Source of the DNA: Paraspadella gotoi
Taxonomy: Eukaryota; Chaetognatha
NCBI GenBank assembly: GCA_051294375.1
Contig: CM119267.1
Span: 23,189,486 to 23,253,485, forward strand
Length of the DNA stretch: 64,000 nucleotides
Direction of reading: 5' to 3'
Part shown: one piece after another, positions 25,201 to 36,738 of the stretch
How positions within the stretch are numbered: the stretch's first letter is position 1
How the letters are laid out: each line of letters opens with the position of its first letter
The notes under the pieces: model-generated
What the model was told of the DNA's origin: nothing
Databases searched by the model: none
The model's input: only the letters and a program-made list of their open reading frames with translations
Translations under genes and position numbers: made by a program

Positions 25201-26020
25201 CAAAAGGTCTCTTTACACTATCACTCTTCTCAATTGAAATCTTCAGAAATATTTATTTATTTATTAAGCGAAGAAAACAAAAGCAGACTTACCTCTAATT
25301 ACCTTACTCTGACCCGTGACCAATCCCCTTTCGCTTTCAGGAGTACCGGGAGAGCGTTTACGACCAAGCTCTGGCTTCCTTGCACTGTTGGTACGAGACG
25401 TATGGTCATAAAGCCACCGGGAACGTCCTCGAAAAGGCTCTGAAGAAAATCCACCGGGAAGACATCGTGCAAAAGTGAGTAGATCGGCTGCTTAGCAGGA
25501 GTTGGGGTCAGCTTATGTTAAGATTACAGTTTTTGTGAATCCCTTAAGGTGCATGTACAACGTGCAAACGGTGACGGATGAAAAGGAAAAACAGGAAGCG
25601 AAGAAACAGTTAATCGATGCCTCCGGCGCCAATAATCAGGTTCGTGTTCTTGGTTCAAGTTCGTCATCGTAGTAAATAAATATTGTTTTTAGGGTCGCAC
25701 ATCTTTTATTTCAGCAACTTTTGATTCTTTTAAAATCGTTATAAATCTACTCGTGTGTAACTTACCGTCTTACTTACTTCTGCTCCTTGAATAATTTATC
25801 AATCCCACTCCCTTCACCCCTTCCCAATCGGGTTCTTCAGTGTGGTTTCGAGGGTTCCCACGAATCGGAAGACGACGCCGAAGCGACGTTGAAACGAAGG
25901 AAAGAAGGAAGGAAGGAAGCCACGTCGACGGGAGAAGCGGAATCCTCCAAAGTCGTCGGCGACGTCGCCGGGTTGGCCAGGGAAGAGGAGGACGTGCCGG
26001 AGGAGGAAGAGGAGGAGTGA
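13230..26020 (+). CDS. ANK: Ankyrin (ANK repeats, tandem ZU5, UPA, death domain)
   Basis: I assemble 32 exons from ATG 13230 to TGA 26020; lengths sum to 5682 nt (about 1893 aa) with every junction in phase. Order: acidic, Ser/Ala-rich leader (about 200 aa); a long ANK-repeat solenoid (13801-20187; GFTPLHIAA-type repeats, roughly 22-24); an acidic spacer; the first ZU5 from exon 22516 ([12 protein letters not shown]) and the second from exon 23161; UPA; then a death domain in exons 24941-25206 and 25341-25474 ([27 protein letters not shown]). The C-terminal tail is short and Glu-rich. Ankyrins link membrane channels and adhesion proteins to spectrin. This matches a short neuronal/epithelial type without a giant exon. 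Unusual points: two GC–AG introns (after 18904 and after 19400), an 18-nt microexon (22054-22071), and repeats in introns 9 and 14. Confidence 0.92.
14476..15047 (-). CDS. Possible nested gene: small signal-peptide/TM protein
   Basis: It lies inside the second ankyrin intron on the opposite strand. Three putative exons, 15047-14969, 14892-14797 and 14594-14476, splice in phase (1/1) to about 97 aa. Exon 1 encodes a good signal peptide ([19 protein letters not shown]). Exon 2 gives a short polar ectodomain with one possible N-glycosylation site (NKT). Exon 3 gives one strong membrane span ([17 protein letters not shown]) followed by a basic stop-transfer [10 protein letters not shown] and an acidic tail. 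That order is a type I single-pass protein. The splice sites (GGAA|GTCATT, CAGG|GTACGA) are acceptable but not strong, and I recognise no family. Without transcript support this stays tentative. Confidence 0.35.
17695..18003. mobile_element. Second copy of the hairpin-ended dispersed repeat
   Basis: Located in ankyrin intron 9 (17372-18089). It shares with about 3270-3602 the GCATAGTGGTTCA phrase, CCTAGCTGATTAA, the hairpin AATGAGATTGAA with CTCAATCTCATT, and the end CTGCTACAT. No ORF. The upstream half of the intron (17400-17690) is AT-rich without clear similarity. Confidence 0.65.
19420..20030. mobile_element. Foldback/MITE element with TAAGGCGTAGT ends and 8-bp TSD
   Basis: It fills ankyrin intron 14. 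Ends are TAAGGCGTAGT and its complement ACTACGCCTTA, and the interior is largely self-complementary. Direct repeats CTGTCCAC immediately flank both ends, an 8-bp target-site duplication typical of hAT-like or P-like transposons. A related copy is at 47907-48394. Confidence 0.75.
20998..21170 (+). other. Possible alternative first exon of ankyrin (repeat-less isoform)
   Basis: An ATG at 20998 opens a frame that runs without a stop through 21170 into ankyrin exon 16 (21171-21277), in exactly the exon's reading frame. The extra 58 residues are basic and Ser-rich (repeated RKS/EKS phrases). A transcript starting here would encode a ZU5-UPA-death-domain ankyrin lacking the ANK repeats. Such isoforms from internal promoters exist in other ankyrin genes; here it is inferred from the open frame only. 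Confidence 0.35.
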
Positions 26021-27922
26021 AAGGAGGAGAAGGGGCGGAACGAGAGAGAAAGAGCGAAGAGGAGAAGAAAGAAGAAAAGATTAAAATAGTGTGATACATC
26101 GATCGTCGTTTGACGTCATCGTTACGCTATTTTTAGATGTAGAGACGATAAAAACAATTGAAAGGAGTCATTGGGAGAAAACAAAAAAAAAACATTCGGA
26201 ACGGAAATTAAAAACAATATTACCGAAACTAATCGATAATAATCAAACGATAAGAGATTTAACAAGATTTTAACCTGATACCTATACCCTTCTCTCCCCC
26301 ACCCCCCTTTTCCCTTTTCGTTCTTCCCCACTCGCTGGGCATTGCTTCGATTAATTAACGCTAACGTGTCTCTATAGTCAAGCCGATCGATTTGCGTTTT
26401 GATTGTTTTTTCGAGCTATTATTTAATATTTATTAAAAATCATATTATTCACCAATGACAAATATCCATATCCTTCTGCACGGCACCGCACATGGTAACC
26501 TAATGCTGATAAAAGAGAAAAGTAGAATTAAAAAAAAAAACAAGTCTTCACTCTTCACCCTGTCTCTCTATTTCTCTCTCTGTCTCTCCGAAATTTTTGT
26601 GGTTTTCTTTTTTTCCGAAATCTTCTCTATTCGAGATCTCCTGTAGGCTACAGCTTATATTCTCATTTCTGACATTTTTTGGGGCAGGGACTACCTCCCC
26701 AGAAAGTCTTCATTTACCATTATTTTATTAGTTCGATGTCGTTATAAAACAAATTAGTGTAATAAGAAACTTACGTACTAATTTTACGTATTGAACTACT
26801 GATGTCGGGCATTTTATCTCCCCCAACTTAGCTTACTGTAACATTTGTTGTTTAGTTTATATTTATTGACCGTATTTGTCGTTTTTTAGTTTTTATAATA
26901 CGTAGATCGTGTCGATTACATATTTTGTTGTTCTGGGAATTGCACGTTTTATCGTGGCTTGCGTAATTTCTTATTTTCTCAGAAGCAAATTTTGATTAAC
27001 GTGTGCCAATTTTTAATTTTTTTTAACAGTGAGAATTGACATTTATGTTGCAACGCTTTCGGTATCGTTACTCGAATTTTGCTGTTTCTTTTTTCTGAGC
27101 AACAAGATCTGATTGTTACAAGCATAAATTTTTCAATCAGTAGCTTAACTTAATTGTCAGAAAAACCCTGATGAAGTTATTGTAATTTTTAAAACTTGTT
27201 TTATTTGTGGATCTTCAATGATGTTGATGCTAATGGACGTTATTACTAATTACTACTCTGCTGTACGCATGTTGCCTTTGGTTTGTTCTATGGAAACCAT
27301 GACAAATTGCTTCAGAAAAATTCTGTTAAGATATTTTTTAATTATATTTGAAACAAAATTCTAGATACGTTTGTTGTTAAAAATTAAAGCTTGTTAATTG
27401 ACAGATTTTAGAATTTTGCAAATATTCCTAAAAGGGCAGTAATATTTCAGTCGTGACGTGGGAGCCTGAAGTGGTTTAATTCGATGCGCATTAAATGCTT
27501 TTAATCGCATGACATACTAAACATTTTGTTTATCGATCATTGAAATCTCGAGTTTGGTTCGTTGCTCATTTTTATTAAAAAAAACCTTTTTTTAAATTCG
27601 TGCATCTTTGCCTTTTTCAATGTAAGCTTTCACTTTTGAAAGATAGTTATAAAAAAAAGACAGCGTATCGGATTGAATGAAACAAAAAGCTGACTGTACC
27701 AAAGAGAAAAGACCAGTTTTGTTGTGATATTCGTGATCATAATCGGAACTCGGTCTCCGTCTAGAAGATTAATCTGGAAACTAATATGTTGACTAAAGCG
27801 ACGGCTACAAATTTCGATCTTTCTTGAAATTAATATTGAATTTTGAAAATTTTGTGAAAAAAAATATTTATTCAAACGCCCATAGATCTTGAGAGTACAT
27901 ATTCAAAAAGAACGTTATCGCT
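26021..27922. other. Intergenic region between ankyrin and USP
   Basis: 1.9 kb, AT-rich, with a purine-rich start (ankyrin 3' UTR), a CT tract at about 26565-26590 and otherwise no ORF, repeat or RNA gene that I can support. Confidence 0.5.
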
Positions 27923-30900
27923 ATGTCGGGCTACACTCCCGGCTCGGCCCCGGCGTCGCGCTGTCCCCACGTGACCAAAATCGGCGATCCGGACAAGGAC
28001 TACATCGAGCGCTTACGCAATCGCGGTCCCGCGTGCTCTCAGTGCAGCGCCCACGGTCCCAACCTCTGGCTGTGCCTGCACGAGAAATGCTTGGAGGTCG
28101 GCTGCGGCGAAACGCTCGAGGACCACAGTTCCCGTCACGTGACCTCGCGCCCCGCCCACTCCCTCACCCTCAATCTGACCAGCCTTAGAGTTTGGTGCTA
28201 CTCGTGTCGGACCGAGGTCTTTCTCGAGAACAACGACCCGCCGCTGCTCGCGCGTCCCCTGCGTATAGAGGAGGGATTCGACGAGGAGGCGGCCTCCGCA
28301 GCCGCCGCCGCGGCAGAGCATCAGAGATCCGCTTCTCCGCGCGGAGCCGACGAATTCTCTCCCCATTTCCGGCACCGCGTCGTCAACGGCGCCTTACCCG
28401 GCGGGAGAGGCTCTACGCCCAACCTCAGCCCCGCCCACTCGCTTCGGACGCTGGGCGGATCGTCGGGCGCCTTCGATGAATCAGACGAAGAGTCTGACGA
28501 CGATCGGGCACAGGCGCAGCCAAGGGGGTTGACGGGGCTGCAGAATTTGGGGAATACGTGTTACATGAACTCGGCCATTCAGGTGAAGATTGAGGGGTAA
28601 GAATTGATGCGTCTGAACTCCTTATGCTAAAAAGAAGATGCTGAAGAATAATAAATAAATAAGACCGGGTCTTAAAGAGAACGCCACTAGTTTGAGAAAG
28701 AAGTACAGCAATGTACTGAATAAAAAAGGAATTATTACGAAATAAGGGCTTGAGAATTTAAATTAGTTTAATCGTCTTCGTATTCCCCACCCCCCCCCTC
28801 CACACTCCCCTCTATTTAGGCTCTCTCCAACTGCCCGCCCCTTTCCCAATTCTTTCTCGACTGCGACGCCTTCGCTCGATCCGACCTCAAACCCAAACTC
28901 TCGACGAGTCTTACAAACGACTCCTCGAGGAGATGTGGCACAAGCGTCGACCCGCCTACGTGTCCCCCACCGCCGTCGCCCACGGCATCAAGGCCGTCCA
29001 TCCCATGTTCCGCGGCTACGCCCAGCAGGACACTCAAGAGTTTCTGCGTTGCTTCATGGATCAAATCCACGAGGAGCTGAAGGTGGCGGCGCCGGGGACC
29101 GAGGGGGCGTCGACACAGACGGTTGGACCTGCGACGGCTTCGACGACGGGTTCGTTTCCAGTTCCTTGTTTTAAATTCTATTAAGTAAAATACTAAATAT
29201 ACTAAATATATAATACTAATAGATATGAGATAAAAATAAATTCAAGCATTCAACAAATCTTCCAACCCCTAATTTCCAGGTTCCGAAAAAAACTTAAACA
29301 ACTCATCCACAATCATGAAGGAGGGCAGCTCGAGCAGCGTCTCTGAGATCGACTATGAGACTTGCGACTCCGGCCTCAGTTCGGAGCGATCCAAGACGGC
29401 CGAGGGTGAGGCTTCTACTCCGGACGCACCATCTATCGGCCGGACAACGCCGGGCTCGCATTCCGACGGACTTTCCAATCACGTTAACGGCGATGCCCGT
29501 CATCTGCCGGATGATTTTGACGACAATCCGGGCGAACGCGACGTTCACATTGGTGCCAGAAAGTCCGCGTCGGCGATTTCCCTTTCCGGTAGCGCCGGCG
29601 CCGGCGTGGAAGTCGTCGGCTCATCATCTACCGGCGCGCTTTCCGTCTCGACCAGCGGACTTCGTAAGCGACAAGTCAGCGTCGGTTCCTCGACTGGAAT
29701 CGGTCGGCGCCAATCGGAGAGTCAGAGCGCAGCCTCGTCTCCTCACGGCGCCGCCTCTACTTCGTCTACGGACGCCAAAAGCGGCGCCGGCGCCGCCGAG
29801 GACAATTCCAAGAGGAACGTCAAGTATCGCTCCATCATCTCGGACGTGTTCGACGGAAAGATCCTTTCCAGCGTTCAGTGTCTGACCTGCGACCGAGTCT
29901 CGACCACCTTGGAGACCTTTCAAGATCTTTCACTACCGATCCCCAACAGAGAACATCTCACGGCCATGCAGGCGTCCCACGCGATCGCGTCCACTGCCGC
30001 GGCCGCCTCCGCCCAGGCTTTTAACGGCGGCAAATCTCCTTGCACCGAGGCTTACCCCAACCAAGGCTGGATCCCTTGGATGTTCTCCTGGCTCAAGAGT
30101 TGGTTCTGGGGACCCGTCATCACCCTCCACAACTGCCTTCAGGCGTTTTTTTCCGCCGACGAGCTCAAGGGCGACAACATGTACTCGTGCGAGCGCTGCA
30201 AGAAATTGCGCAACGGCATAAAGTACTCGCGCGTCCTGCAACTGCCCGAAGTCCTCTGCGTCCATCTCAAGCGATTCCGCCACGAGTTTATGTTCTCCTC
30301 CAAGATCTCCTCGTACGTCTCGTTTCCGCTCGAGTCGCTCGACATGCGGCCGTACGTCCACCGCGACTCGACTGAGACGCACACATTGTACGATCTCATC
30401 GGGGTCATTTGTCACCACGGCACGGCGGGCGGCGGGCATTACACGGCCTACGCGCTTAATCCTATCAGCGCTCAGTGGTACGAGTACGACGACGAGTCCG
30501 TCACGGAGGTTGACCCTAATCAGGTGGAGACGTGCGAGCCATACGTCCTTTTTTATCGCAAGCACCAGGTGAGTCAGTGTTGTTGTCTGCCTGATCTTTT
30601 TCGCTTTTATAAAATTTATTATTCCCCACCAGATGGACATGCCGAACGTTCGTGCCAAAGCGGTGGAGCTGATGCGCCAGCGAGAGCGTTCCTTGATGCA
30701 GTTCGCCGTCTCCAAGCAATGGATCAACAAATTCAACACATTCTCTCGTCCGGGTCCGATCAGTAATGACGACTTCCTCTGCGCCCACGGTGCTGTGCCG
30801 CCTCATCTCGTCCAGCGCGTCGACGATATGGTCATGACCGTCTCCCAATCCGTCTGGGAATATCTCCACGGGCTCTTCGGCGGCGGCCCGGCCGTCAACC

Positions 30901-31424
30901 GCCTCTACCCTTGCGCGGCTTGCCAGCAGACCGTCGAGCGCCTGGTCACCCGTCAAAAGGCAGAGTTTGAGACCTTCGTCAGGCTCAATCAGGCGTTCCA
31001 GGCCGGGGAGAGTCCGTGTAGGATCTACGGGATCTCGATGGCCTGGTTCAAGCGATGGGAAGCTTTCGGGCGCGGACGGGAGAAGGAACCGCCGGGGCCG
31101 ATAGACAACGCGGCCATCGCCGACGGGCCTTTACCAATCGCTCGGTACGGGCCCGGACACGCGGCGGTCCGGCCAGGCTCGGACTACGGCCAGCTGTCCG
31201 CCGAGATGTTCGCTTTTCTACAGGAAGTGTACGGCGGTGGTCCGGTCGTTGTGGTGCATCCCGGCGAAACGGAGTCGGCGGCGGCGACGGCGGAAGAGAC
31301 AAATGTCAAGGGTGCGACGTCGATGGGGTCCGTCGTCGGCAGAGGCCTCAACGGAGTCGTTGAAAGTTCGGAGAGCGTCGTCGGCTGTGTCGTCAATGGC
31401 GGCGTCGTACCGTCGATTGATTAG
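27923..31424 (+). CDS. USP33: Ubiquitin-specific protease 20/33 type
   Basis: Four exons: 27923-28582, 28820-29149, 29280-30568 and 30633-31424 (about 1022 aa if the frame break is bridged). N-terminal zf-UBP domain (about residues 12-100, Cys/His rich: [19 protein letters not shown]), a Ser/acid linker, then the catalytic domain split by a long low-complexity insert, then two DUSP domains ([31 protein letters not shown]). Catalytic Cys is in [10 protein letters not shown] (about Cys213); the His box is [14 protein letters not shown] (about residue 710); WYEYDDESV follows. A CERCKK zinc knuckle is present. USP20/33 remove ubiquitin from substrates such as deiodinase and receptors. The domain set is diagnostic of the pair; I cannot choose between the two. 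Exon 2 changes frame near 28898-28902 (extra CT), see findings. Confidence 0.88.
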
Positions 31425-32338
31425 TCATTGCATTTCTAATTTCTTGATATTTTTTCCTTAATCATTAATTAATTTCTATTATTGAAGGGTTATCACTAAT
31501 CTCGATCCCGAATTCCATCGTCGTCGTCTCCGTTTTTACGTCAATCCACGAATTCACTTTCCGTCTCGTCTCTTAATCGGCAGCCGGCAATCTGCTTTAA
31601 ATACCTTTTTTTTTTATTTCTATTGAAAAAATTTTAGCGGAGTTGATTGACGTAGCCTATCTTAGTCACCGTTTTATTTTTTAAATTGATTTTAGGTTCA
31701 TCCCTGTTTTGCACCCCTGTCTTTGAAGCGCTTGATCTCCGGATGATATTCCCGAAAAGTGACGTTTGATTTCGTGCTATGCAATTGTTTCTGAGTAATC
31801 CAATCGAATGACGAATTGATCATTGTCCTTTGGGTCTTTTTTTGTTTTGTCATGTCATACTTCGATTGAGCTACCACGTGCTAAAAACTGTTATCTATTT
31901 ATTCTCTCCGCCAACGAATTAGTGAATACGAGTTGTCTTTTGAATAAAACTATACAAACCTATTTCTCGGAAATATTTTTTTTGACTTTGTACGCGCTAC
32001 TTTTCAACCTCGAACGGCCGACGCATTATTCTTTTCTGCAATCTGTGTTCTTTATTTTTCGACGTCAAATAAACCATGATCATTTTATGTGGTTTTTTTT
32101 TTTTAAATTATGTGTAAGTATTTTACCAGTTAATTAAATTTCTCAATCGGATTTCAGCTAATCTACTTCTAAAAAAGAGAAAAGGACATTCTAAAGTTTA
32201 AATTGCAAGTTTTCTGATAAAGCCAGTCTTTTGCGATATTTGTCAGAAGAGAGCAACTGCGAAGTTGTAGTGTAGTGTGAGCTACTCTGAGCGGTGTCAA
32301 ATTTATATAAATATCTCGATTTCAAGCTTTTAGGGTAG

Positions 32339-32348
32339 NNNNNNNNNN
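32339..32348. other. Assembly gap
   Basis: 10 N beside a SINE fragment. Confidence 1.
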
Positions 32349-32364
32349 TCTCCTCTCAACTGTG

Positions 32365-32465
32365 TCGGATAGAAATTACTATGGCAATGGGAGGTCGCGG
32401 GGTATCTCATTAACCGGCGTCGGAGTTGCGGATCCCCAGTGACTGCCTCCTGTCACTGGCATGTT
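32365..32465 (-). mobile_element. SINE tail fragment
   Basis: Reverse complement of the segment at 38790-38895: shares CATGCCAGTGACAGGAGGC, GAGATACCCCGCG and the end GCCAT. It sits just beside an assembly gap, so it may be cut by the gap. Confidence 0.75.
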
Positions 32466-32705
32466 GAAATGTTTACAACAATTCGTTTTTCCGCTTGCAT
32501 GCGAAATCCCGAATCTTCCGACGAAAAAAAAAACTGTTGATATTAGTTGGGAAATCAATAACGCCATGCAAGTTAGACGAATTGCGACTCGAAGTAAGAA
32601 GAATATCTGGCTTTTTTCATGGAGTTTTGAAAATGTTTACTTGAAAAAAAATATTTGTAGCATTGTGTGGCAACACATTAAATATCGCCACTCGCCTGAG
32701 TCTAT

Positions 32706-32830
32706 CAGCGCAGCCCCGGTGGCGTAAGAGCGAGATTACTCTCTTCCTACCAAGAGGTCTTGGGTTCGCGCCCCATTGGTGTCATTGCTAGTAAGTGGGA
32801 CGGACTACAGTCAGATCCGAAGTTCTGAAA
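32706..32830 (+). mobile_element. tRNA-derived SINE head
   Basis: CGGTGGCGTAAGAGCGAGAT resembles an internal promoter A box and GGGTTCGCGCC a B box, about 45 bp apart. No acceptor stem pairs, so it is a SINE head rather than a tRNA gene. Confidence 0.55.
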
Positions 32831-33024
32831 CTAGTAAATATCAGGCGTTAATTTGTTCTGTCGTAAATAGTAAATTAACTAACGGAACTCTTAGCGAACT
32901 CTTACTTTCTGAGTTAATATAAAGGCCTTTTTTCTTAGAATGGTTGCAAAAGTTAACGTTTAAGGAACATTTTGAAAAAAAACAAAACAAACAAACTAAC
33001 CAAGTCCAGAGGGCAGCGTTCAAA

Positions 33025-33948
33025 ATGTCCTCAATTTCTCTGAGCGAAGCCGAGCGCACCTTCATCGTCCACGGCATCGAGGACGGCGTCCGCGCCGACG
33101 GGAGATCTCGCGAAGACTTTCGCCATCTCGAACTGGAAACTGGCGTCGTCTCCAACACCAACGGATCTGCCCGCGTCCGCCTCGGCCACACTGACGTTCT
33201 CGTCGGAGTCAAGGCCGAAGTGGGCGAGCCCCGACCTTCCGCCCCCGCTCATGGACGTTTGGAGTTCTTTGTCGATTGCTCCGCCAACGCCGCGCCCGAG
33301 TTCGAAGGGCGAGGAGGCGAGACACTCGCCATGGAGATCGCCAACGTGCTCTCGACGACCGTGTCTGGGCCGGGTTCGCTCAACACGGAGTCCCTGGGGA
33401 TCGTGCCGGGAGAACAATGCTGGGTAATGGGATTTAAGTAAATGAATGGCTTTTTCATCGGGTATGAAAATGGTACAACCAATATAAAAATTATCCATCA
33501 TTTAATCAATAAGCTATCTTGCCCCATCCTTGGTGGTTTAAGTCCTCCATCACTCTTACAAGATACAAGCATTCAAATTAAATTTACTAATCAGGACTCT
33601 CTCACAGTCTTGTTTATTCACTCCCAGAGGTTACTTATAAATCGAAACCCTTTGTTATTTTCTCTCTTTTCGTTGTTTTTTGGGATTAGCGAAAAACAAA
33701 AGTTTATTTTGTTAGATGTTACAACGATTTATTTTGAATTAACAAGACGGACATGTTTCGACTCTGTTTTTGCGAGTCTTCATCAGCGTTTGGTATTGAC
33801 AATTTTTTAGAGACATAAGTTAGGGGGAGAGAGAGAGAGTGAGTTAGTTTCCAACAAAGAATTGAGTAAAGGATAGTGGTCAGATGTGAGGACAGGTGAA
33901 GGTGAGGACAGGGAAGAAGGAGTAAGTTTTGTGAATATGAGAGTGAGT

Positions 33949-33992
<44 letters not shown>

Positions 33993-34856
33993 AATCAATA
34001 CATTTGGCAATTTACAACAAAGATAAATAAGTAGACTTGGAAAAATTAGCTTACGGAATAATAATAATAACAAAAGAATAAATAATTTAAATGAAGAATT
34101 CAAAATAAATCGTTCTAACATCTAGCAAAATAAACTTTTGTTTTTCGCTAAATCGAAACCCATAACCATTTTGTGATTTTAATTACGAAACCTCAATACT
34201 TTTTTTTTGTTTTTCTTTATTTATTTCACTTTTTTCTACATATTTGCTTATCTTTTCCTCTTTTTTCCTTCCGTTTTTTAATTCCTTTCCTTTTTTCATA
34301 ATTCCCCATGGTTTTTATTTTTCAGCCACTTTCACATTACCCCTTTTTTCTTCTTTCTTTCTCTATCCCACCGTAGGTCCTCTTTGTCGACGTGGTCGTC
34401 CTCGAATGCGGCGGCGACCTCATGGATTCCGTCTCCATTGCCGTAAAATCCGCTCTCCGTGACGTACGCGTCCCGCGCGTGCGCGTTCGCGTCGACCCGG
34501 AGACGGAGCGACGCGAGATCGAGTTGAGCGACGACCCGACCGACTGCCTTTCCCTCGACGTCCGCCGGGTTCCTCTCCTCGTCACCATCGCCAAGATCGG
34601 CCACGCCCACGTCGTCGATCCCACCGCCGAAGAGGAGGCTTGCTCCATGGCCCGCGTCGTCATGGGCGTCAGGGCCGATGGGACGGTGACCCACGCGCGG
34701 AAGGCGGGCGGCGGCGCGCTCGATCCCAAGAGCGTGGTCGAGATGACGCGCTCGGGAAGGAGCGTGGGCCGGAGGCTGGACGAAGCCTTGACGGCCGCGT
34801 TGGATCGGGAGGGAGCGATGGGGGAGGAGAGGAGAGTGAGAGGCTTTTTGGATTGA
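33025..34856 (+). CDS. EXOSC7: Exosome complex component RRP42
   Basis: Two exons, 33025-33423 and 34377-34856, give 292 aa, close to the 291 aa of the human protein. Start MSSISLSEAERTFIVHGIED matches the family N-terminus, followed by DGVRADGRSREDFR and the RNase PH fold (VRLGHTDVLVGVKAEVGEP, GRLEFFVDCSANA). Exon 2 carries the second half (LECGGDLMDSVSIAVKSALRD, VDPTAEEEACS). RRP42 is a catalytically inactive RNase PH subunit of the nine-subunit exosome ring that degrades and processes RNA. The single intron (33424-34376) holds a foldback element with a hammerhead-like motif on the antisense strand. Confidence 0.93.
33741..33795 (-). ncRNA. Hammerhead-ribozyme-like motif (best copy)
   Basis: On the - strand: CTGATGA (33786-33780), stem II GACTC/GAGTC closing a 9-nt loop, GAAA, a minimal palindromic stem III (ACATGT), and the cleavage triplet GTC (33752-33750). 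Stem I pairs CAAACG with CGTCTTG (six pairs with one bulged C). One extra A separates CTGATGA from stem II compared with the classical core, so activity is uncertain. Confidence 0.5.
33938..33990. repeat. GA microsatellite
   Basis: GTGAGTGAGTGA followed by about 40 bp of (GA)n, internal to the EXOSC7-intron insertion. Confidence 0.9.
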
Positions 34857-35055
34857 GGAGTTGGAAGAGGAGGAGGAGGAGCAGAAGGGAAGAGAACAAA
34901 GATTTTTTTGGTTTTTTTTTTTTTAATCTCACATTCATTCCGCTCGTTTACGACCCACGTTTTGATTTTTAGATCCATGTGGAAAAGAAATTTCTCACAA
35001 TTTGATAAAAGGAACCTTTCGAGCTAAAAATAAAAAAAATAGCCGGACGGTAGTC

Positions 35056-36542
35056 ATGGCGATGACGTCGGTTGTGAAAGTGATGATGGAGTCGGTTTTG
35101 CGTGTTGTCGACGCCTCCTTCAACAGCGCCTCGCTTTTGATGGTGCTGGAGAATCAGAACGGGCAAAGGTTCTGGGCGGGCAGGAAGGATCTCAAACAGC
35201 TCTACCTCACCAAGGGCTTGTCGGCGAGAGATGGAGACACGGGTGAGTCGAGCTGATATTTTGAGATTACGATATACAATTATACATGTATGTATTATTT
35301 AGTACTTAATTTCGGTTCTCTTGTCTCAACTATTCCAGAAATAACTGTCCCTCCTTCTCATCGCTTTTACGAACGCGTCACTCATTTAAAACAATCGACG
35401 CCGTCGAGAGACTCGTCTTCGAAGACCGGGAAGAAAAGGTCCGCCAACGCCGCCTCTTCGGAAGAGGGCGCCTCTGACTCTAAGAAATCCAAGTCAACGA
35501 CTGAGACGGCGACGGAGACTGATCCGATAGTGGTGCCGAGGAACTCTTGGAACGGCGCCACGTTTGACGAGGAAAAATTCGACGTCAAAGAGGAGAATGA
35601 GGCGGACGAGGGTCTCGCCACGTCCGTGACCCCTGCCGTCCAGACTTCCGTCCCCACCGCAATGGTTCGCCTGAGTGACAATCGACACTTTCAGCTGGGG
35701 GACGGCGCTGCTGAGTCGGACGGCGTCGCGGGTGCGTCGGTCGGCGACACCGTTAACGAACCCGAACAGAAGACGTTCACGGAGGAATACATCTCTTTGC
35801 CGCGAATCTCGGTTCAGCAGAATGTTTTTGGAAACTCAGGTCTAGTTTCTTGAGCTCATACCTCAAAAATTTATTCTAATTTTAAGGGAAGCCAGGGAGT
35901 CTGTGAGAGAGTCTTGATTGAAAGCTTGCAGAGGCCTTAAACCACCAAAGCCGGTCCAAAGTCGGGGGCAAGATAGCTTAGTTATTAAATGAATGGATGA
36001 TTTTTTTATATTGGTTTTACTAATATCATAAATACAATAAATTTGCGTTGTAGAAGCCTCAATACTAAATAATCATAATTTAACATGCAGATAAGGAATA
36101 TTTGGATGAGGAGACGCACGGGTCGAAAGTGGATCTTGACTTCATAGTCCTCGACGAATCCGACGACTCCAACGACCGCAACGACGCCGCCGACCCCATC
36201 GACCCCGCCGAGGTCGATGACCCCGCCGATCGAGTTTTCTTCTTTAAATCCTCCGGAGAACTATTTCCGGTGGCCACGTGGCGAAAGCGCATTTATAAAT
36301 TTATCCGCATTCAAAGCGAACCCCCGCTGCCGTCCGTCGTTGCCTTCCGCTGCGACGTGTCGCACTGCTCCGGGCGCATCTCGGTCGCCCTTCGGTCGAA
36401 CAGGGTCGTCTCCTCCACCGAGCACGACGTCGACCTGGAGCCTCTCGACGACGCACGCCTCGCCGCGCGAGTCAGCTCGAGATCGTGGATGGAACCGACA
36501 TTAAACTTTTTCAAGCACGAGGCACTGGGGATTGTATTATAG
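35056..36542 (+). CDS. FLYWCH-like domain protein, paralogue A
   Basis: Three exons, 35056-35242, 35339-35839 and 36091-36542, give about 379 aa. Exon 1 encodes a compact domain of about 60 aa (FNSASLLMVLENQNGQRFWA, GRKDLKQLYLTKGL, ending GDTG) that I do not recognise. The middle is a basic then acidic disordered linker (GKKRS, EESE-type runs). Exon 3 ends in a FLYWCH-like zinc-finger pattern: VFFFKSSGELFPVATW, FRC-x4-C-SGRI, then EHDVD, in which the second His of the canonical finger is absent. Lies 196 bp upstream of paralogue B with the same exon 1 layout and phase-1 intron, so they are tandem duplicates. A DNA-binding or chromatin role is possible from FLYWCH relatives; this is inference. 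Confidence 0.75.
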
Positions 36543-36738
36543 CTGGGCATATTAGAAATAGCAAATTATAGCCAGTCGGTGAGCTAATAATGGCCCTTCC
36601 GGCGTTGATGAGCATTCATGATTACAATTACGTTTAAATTCCTTTTTTATAGTTTTAATTTTCCTTTTGGGGAGAAAGCCCTGTTATCCAATTTTTTGAC
36701 CTTCCTTCATTGATGGATTAACAAAGGTCGCGGAAAGG

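Larger units (their letters stand above)
31425..33024. other. Intergenic region between USP and EXOSC7
   Basis: Contains candidate USP polyadenylation signals (AATAAA at about 31941 and 32067), an assembly gap of 10 N at 32339-32348, and two SINE-related pieces (32365-32465 and 32706-32830). No gene is visible. Confidence 0.6.
33651..34148 (-). mobile_element. Retroelement-like insertion with inverted arms and hammerhead-like motif
   Basis: In the EXOSC7 intron. Direct repeats TAAATCGAAACCC (33638-33650 and 34148-34160) flank the segment and look like a 13-bp target-site duplication. Inside, 33686-33740 and 34097-34151 are inverted copies of one another (TTAGCGAAAAACAAAAG arm). Between them lie a GA tract (33940-33990) and the hammerhead-like core. 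The TSD length plus ribozyme core points to a Penelope-like or retrozyme-like element. No ORF. Confidence 0.6.
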
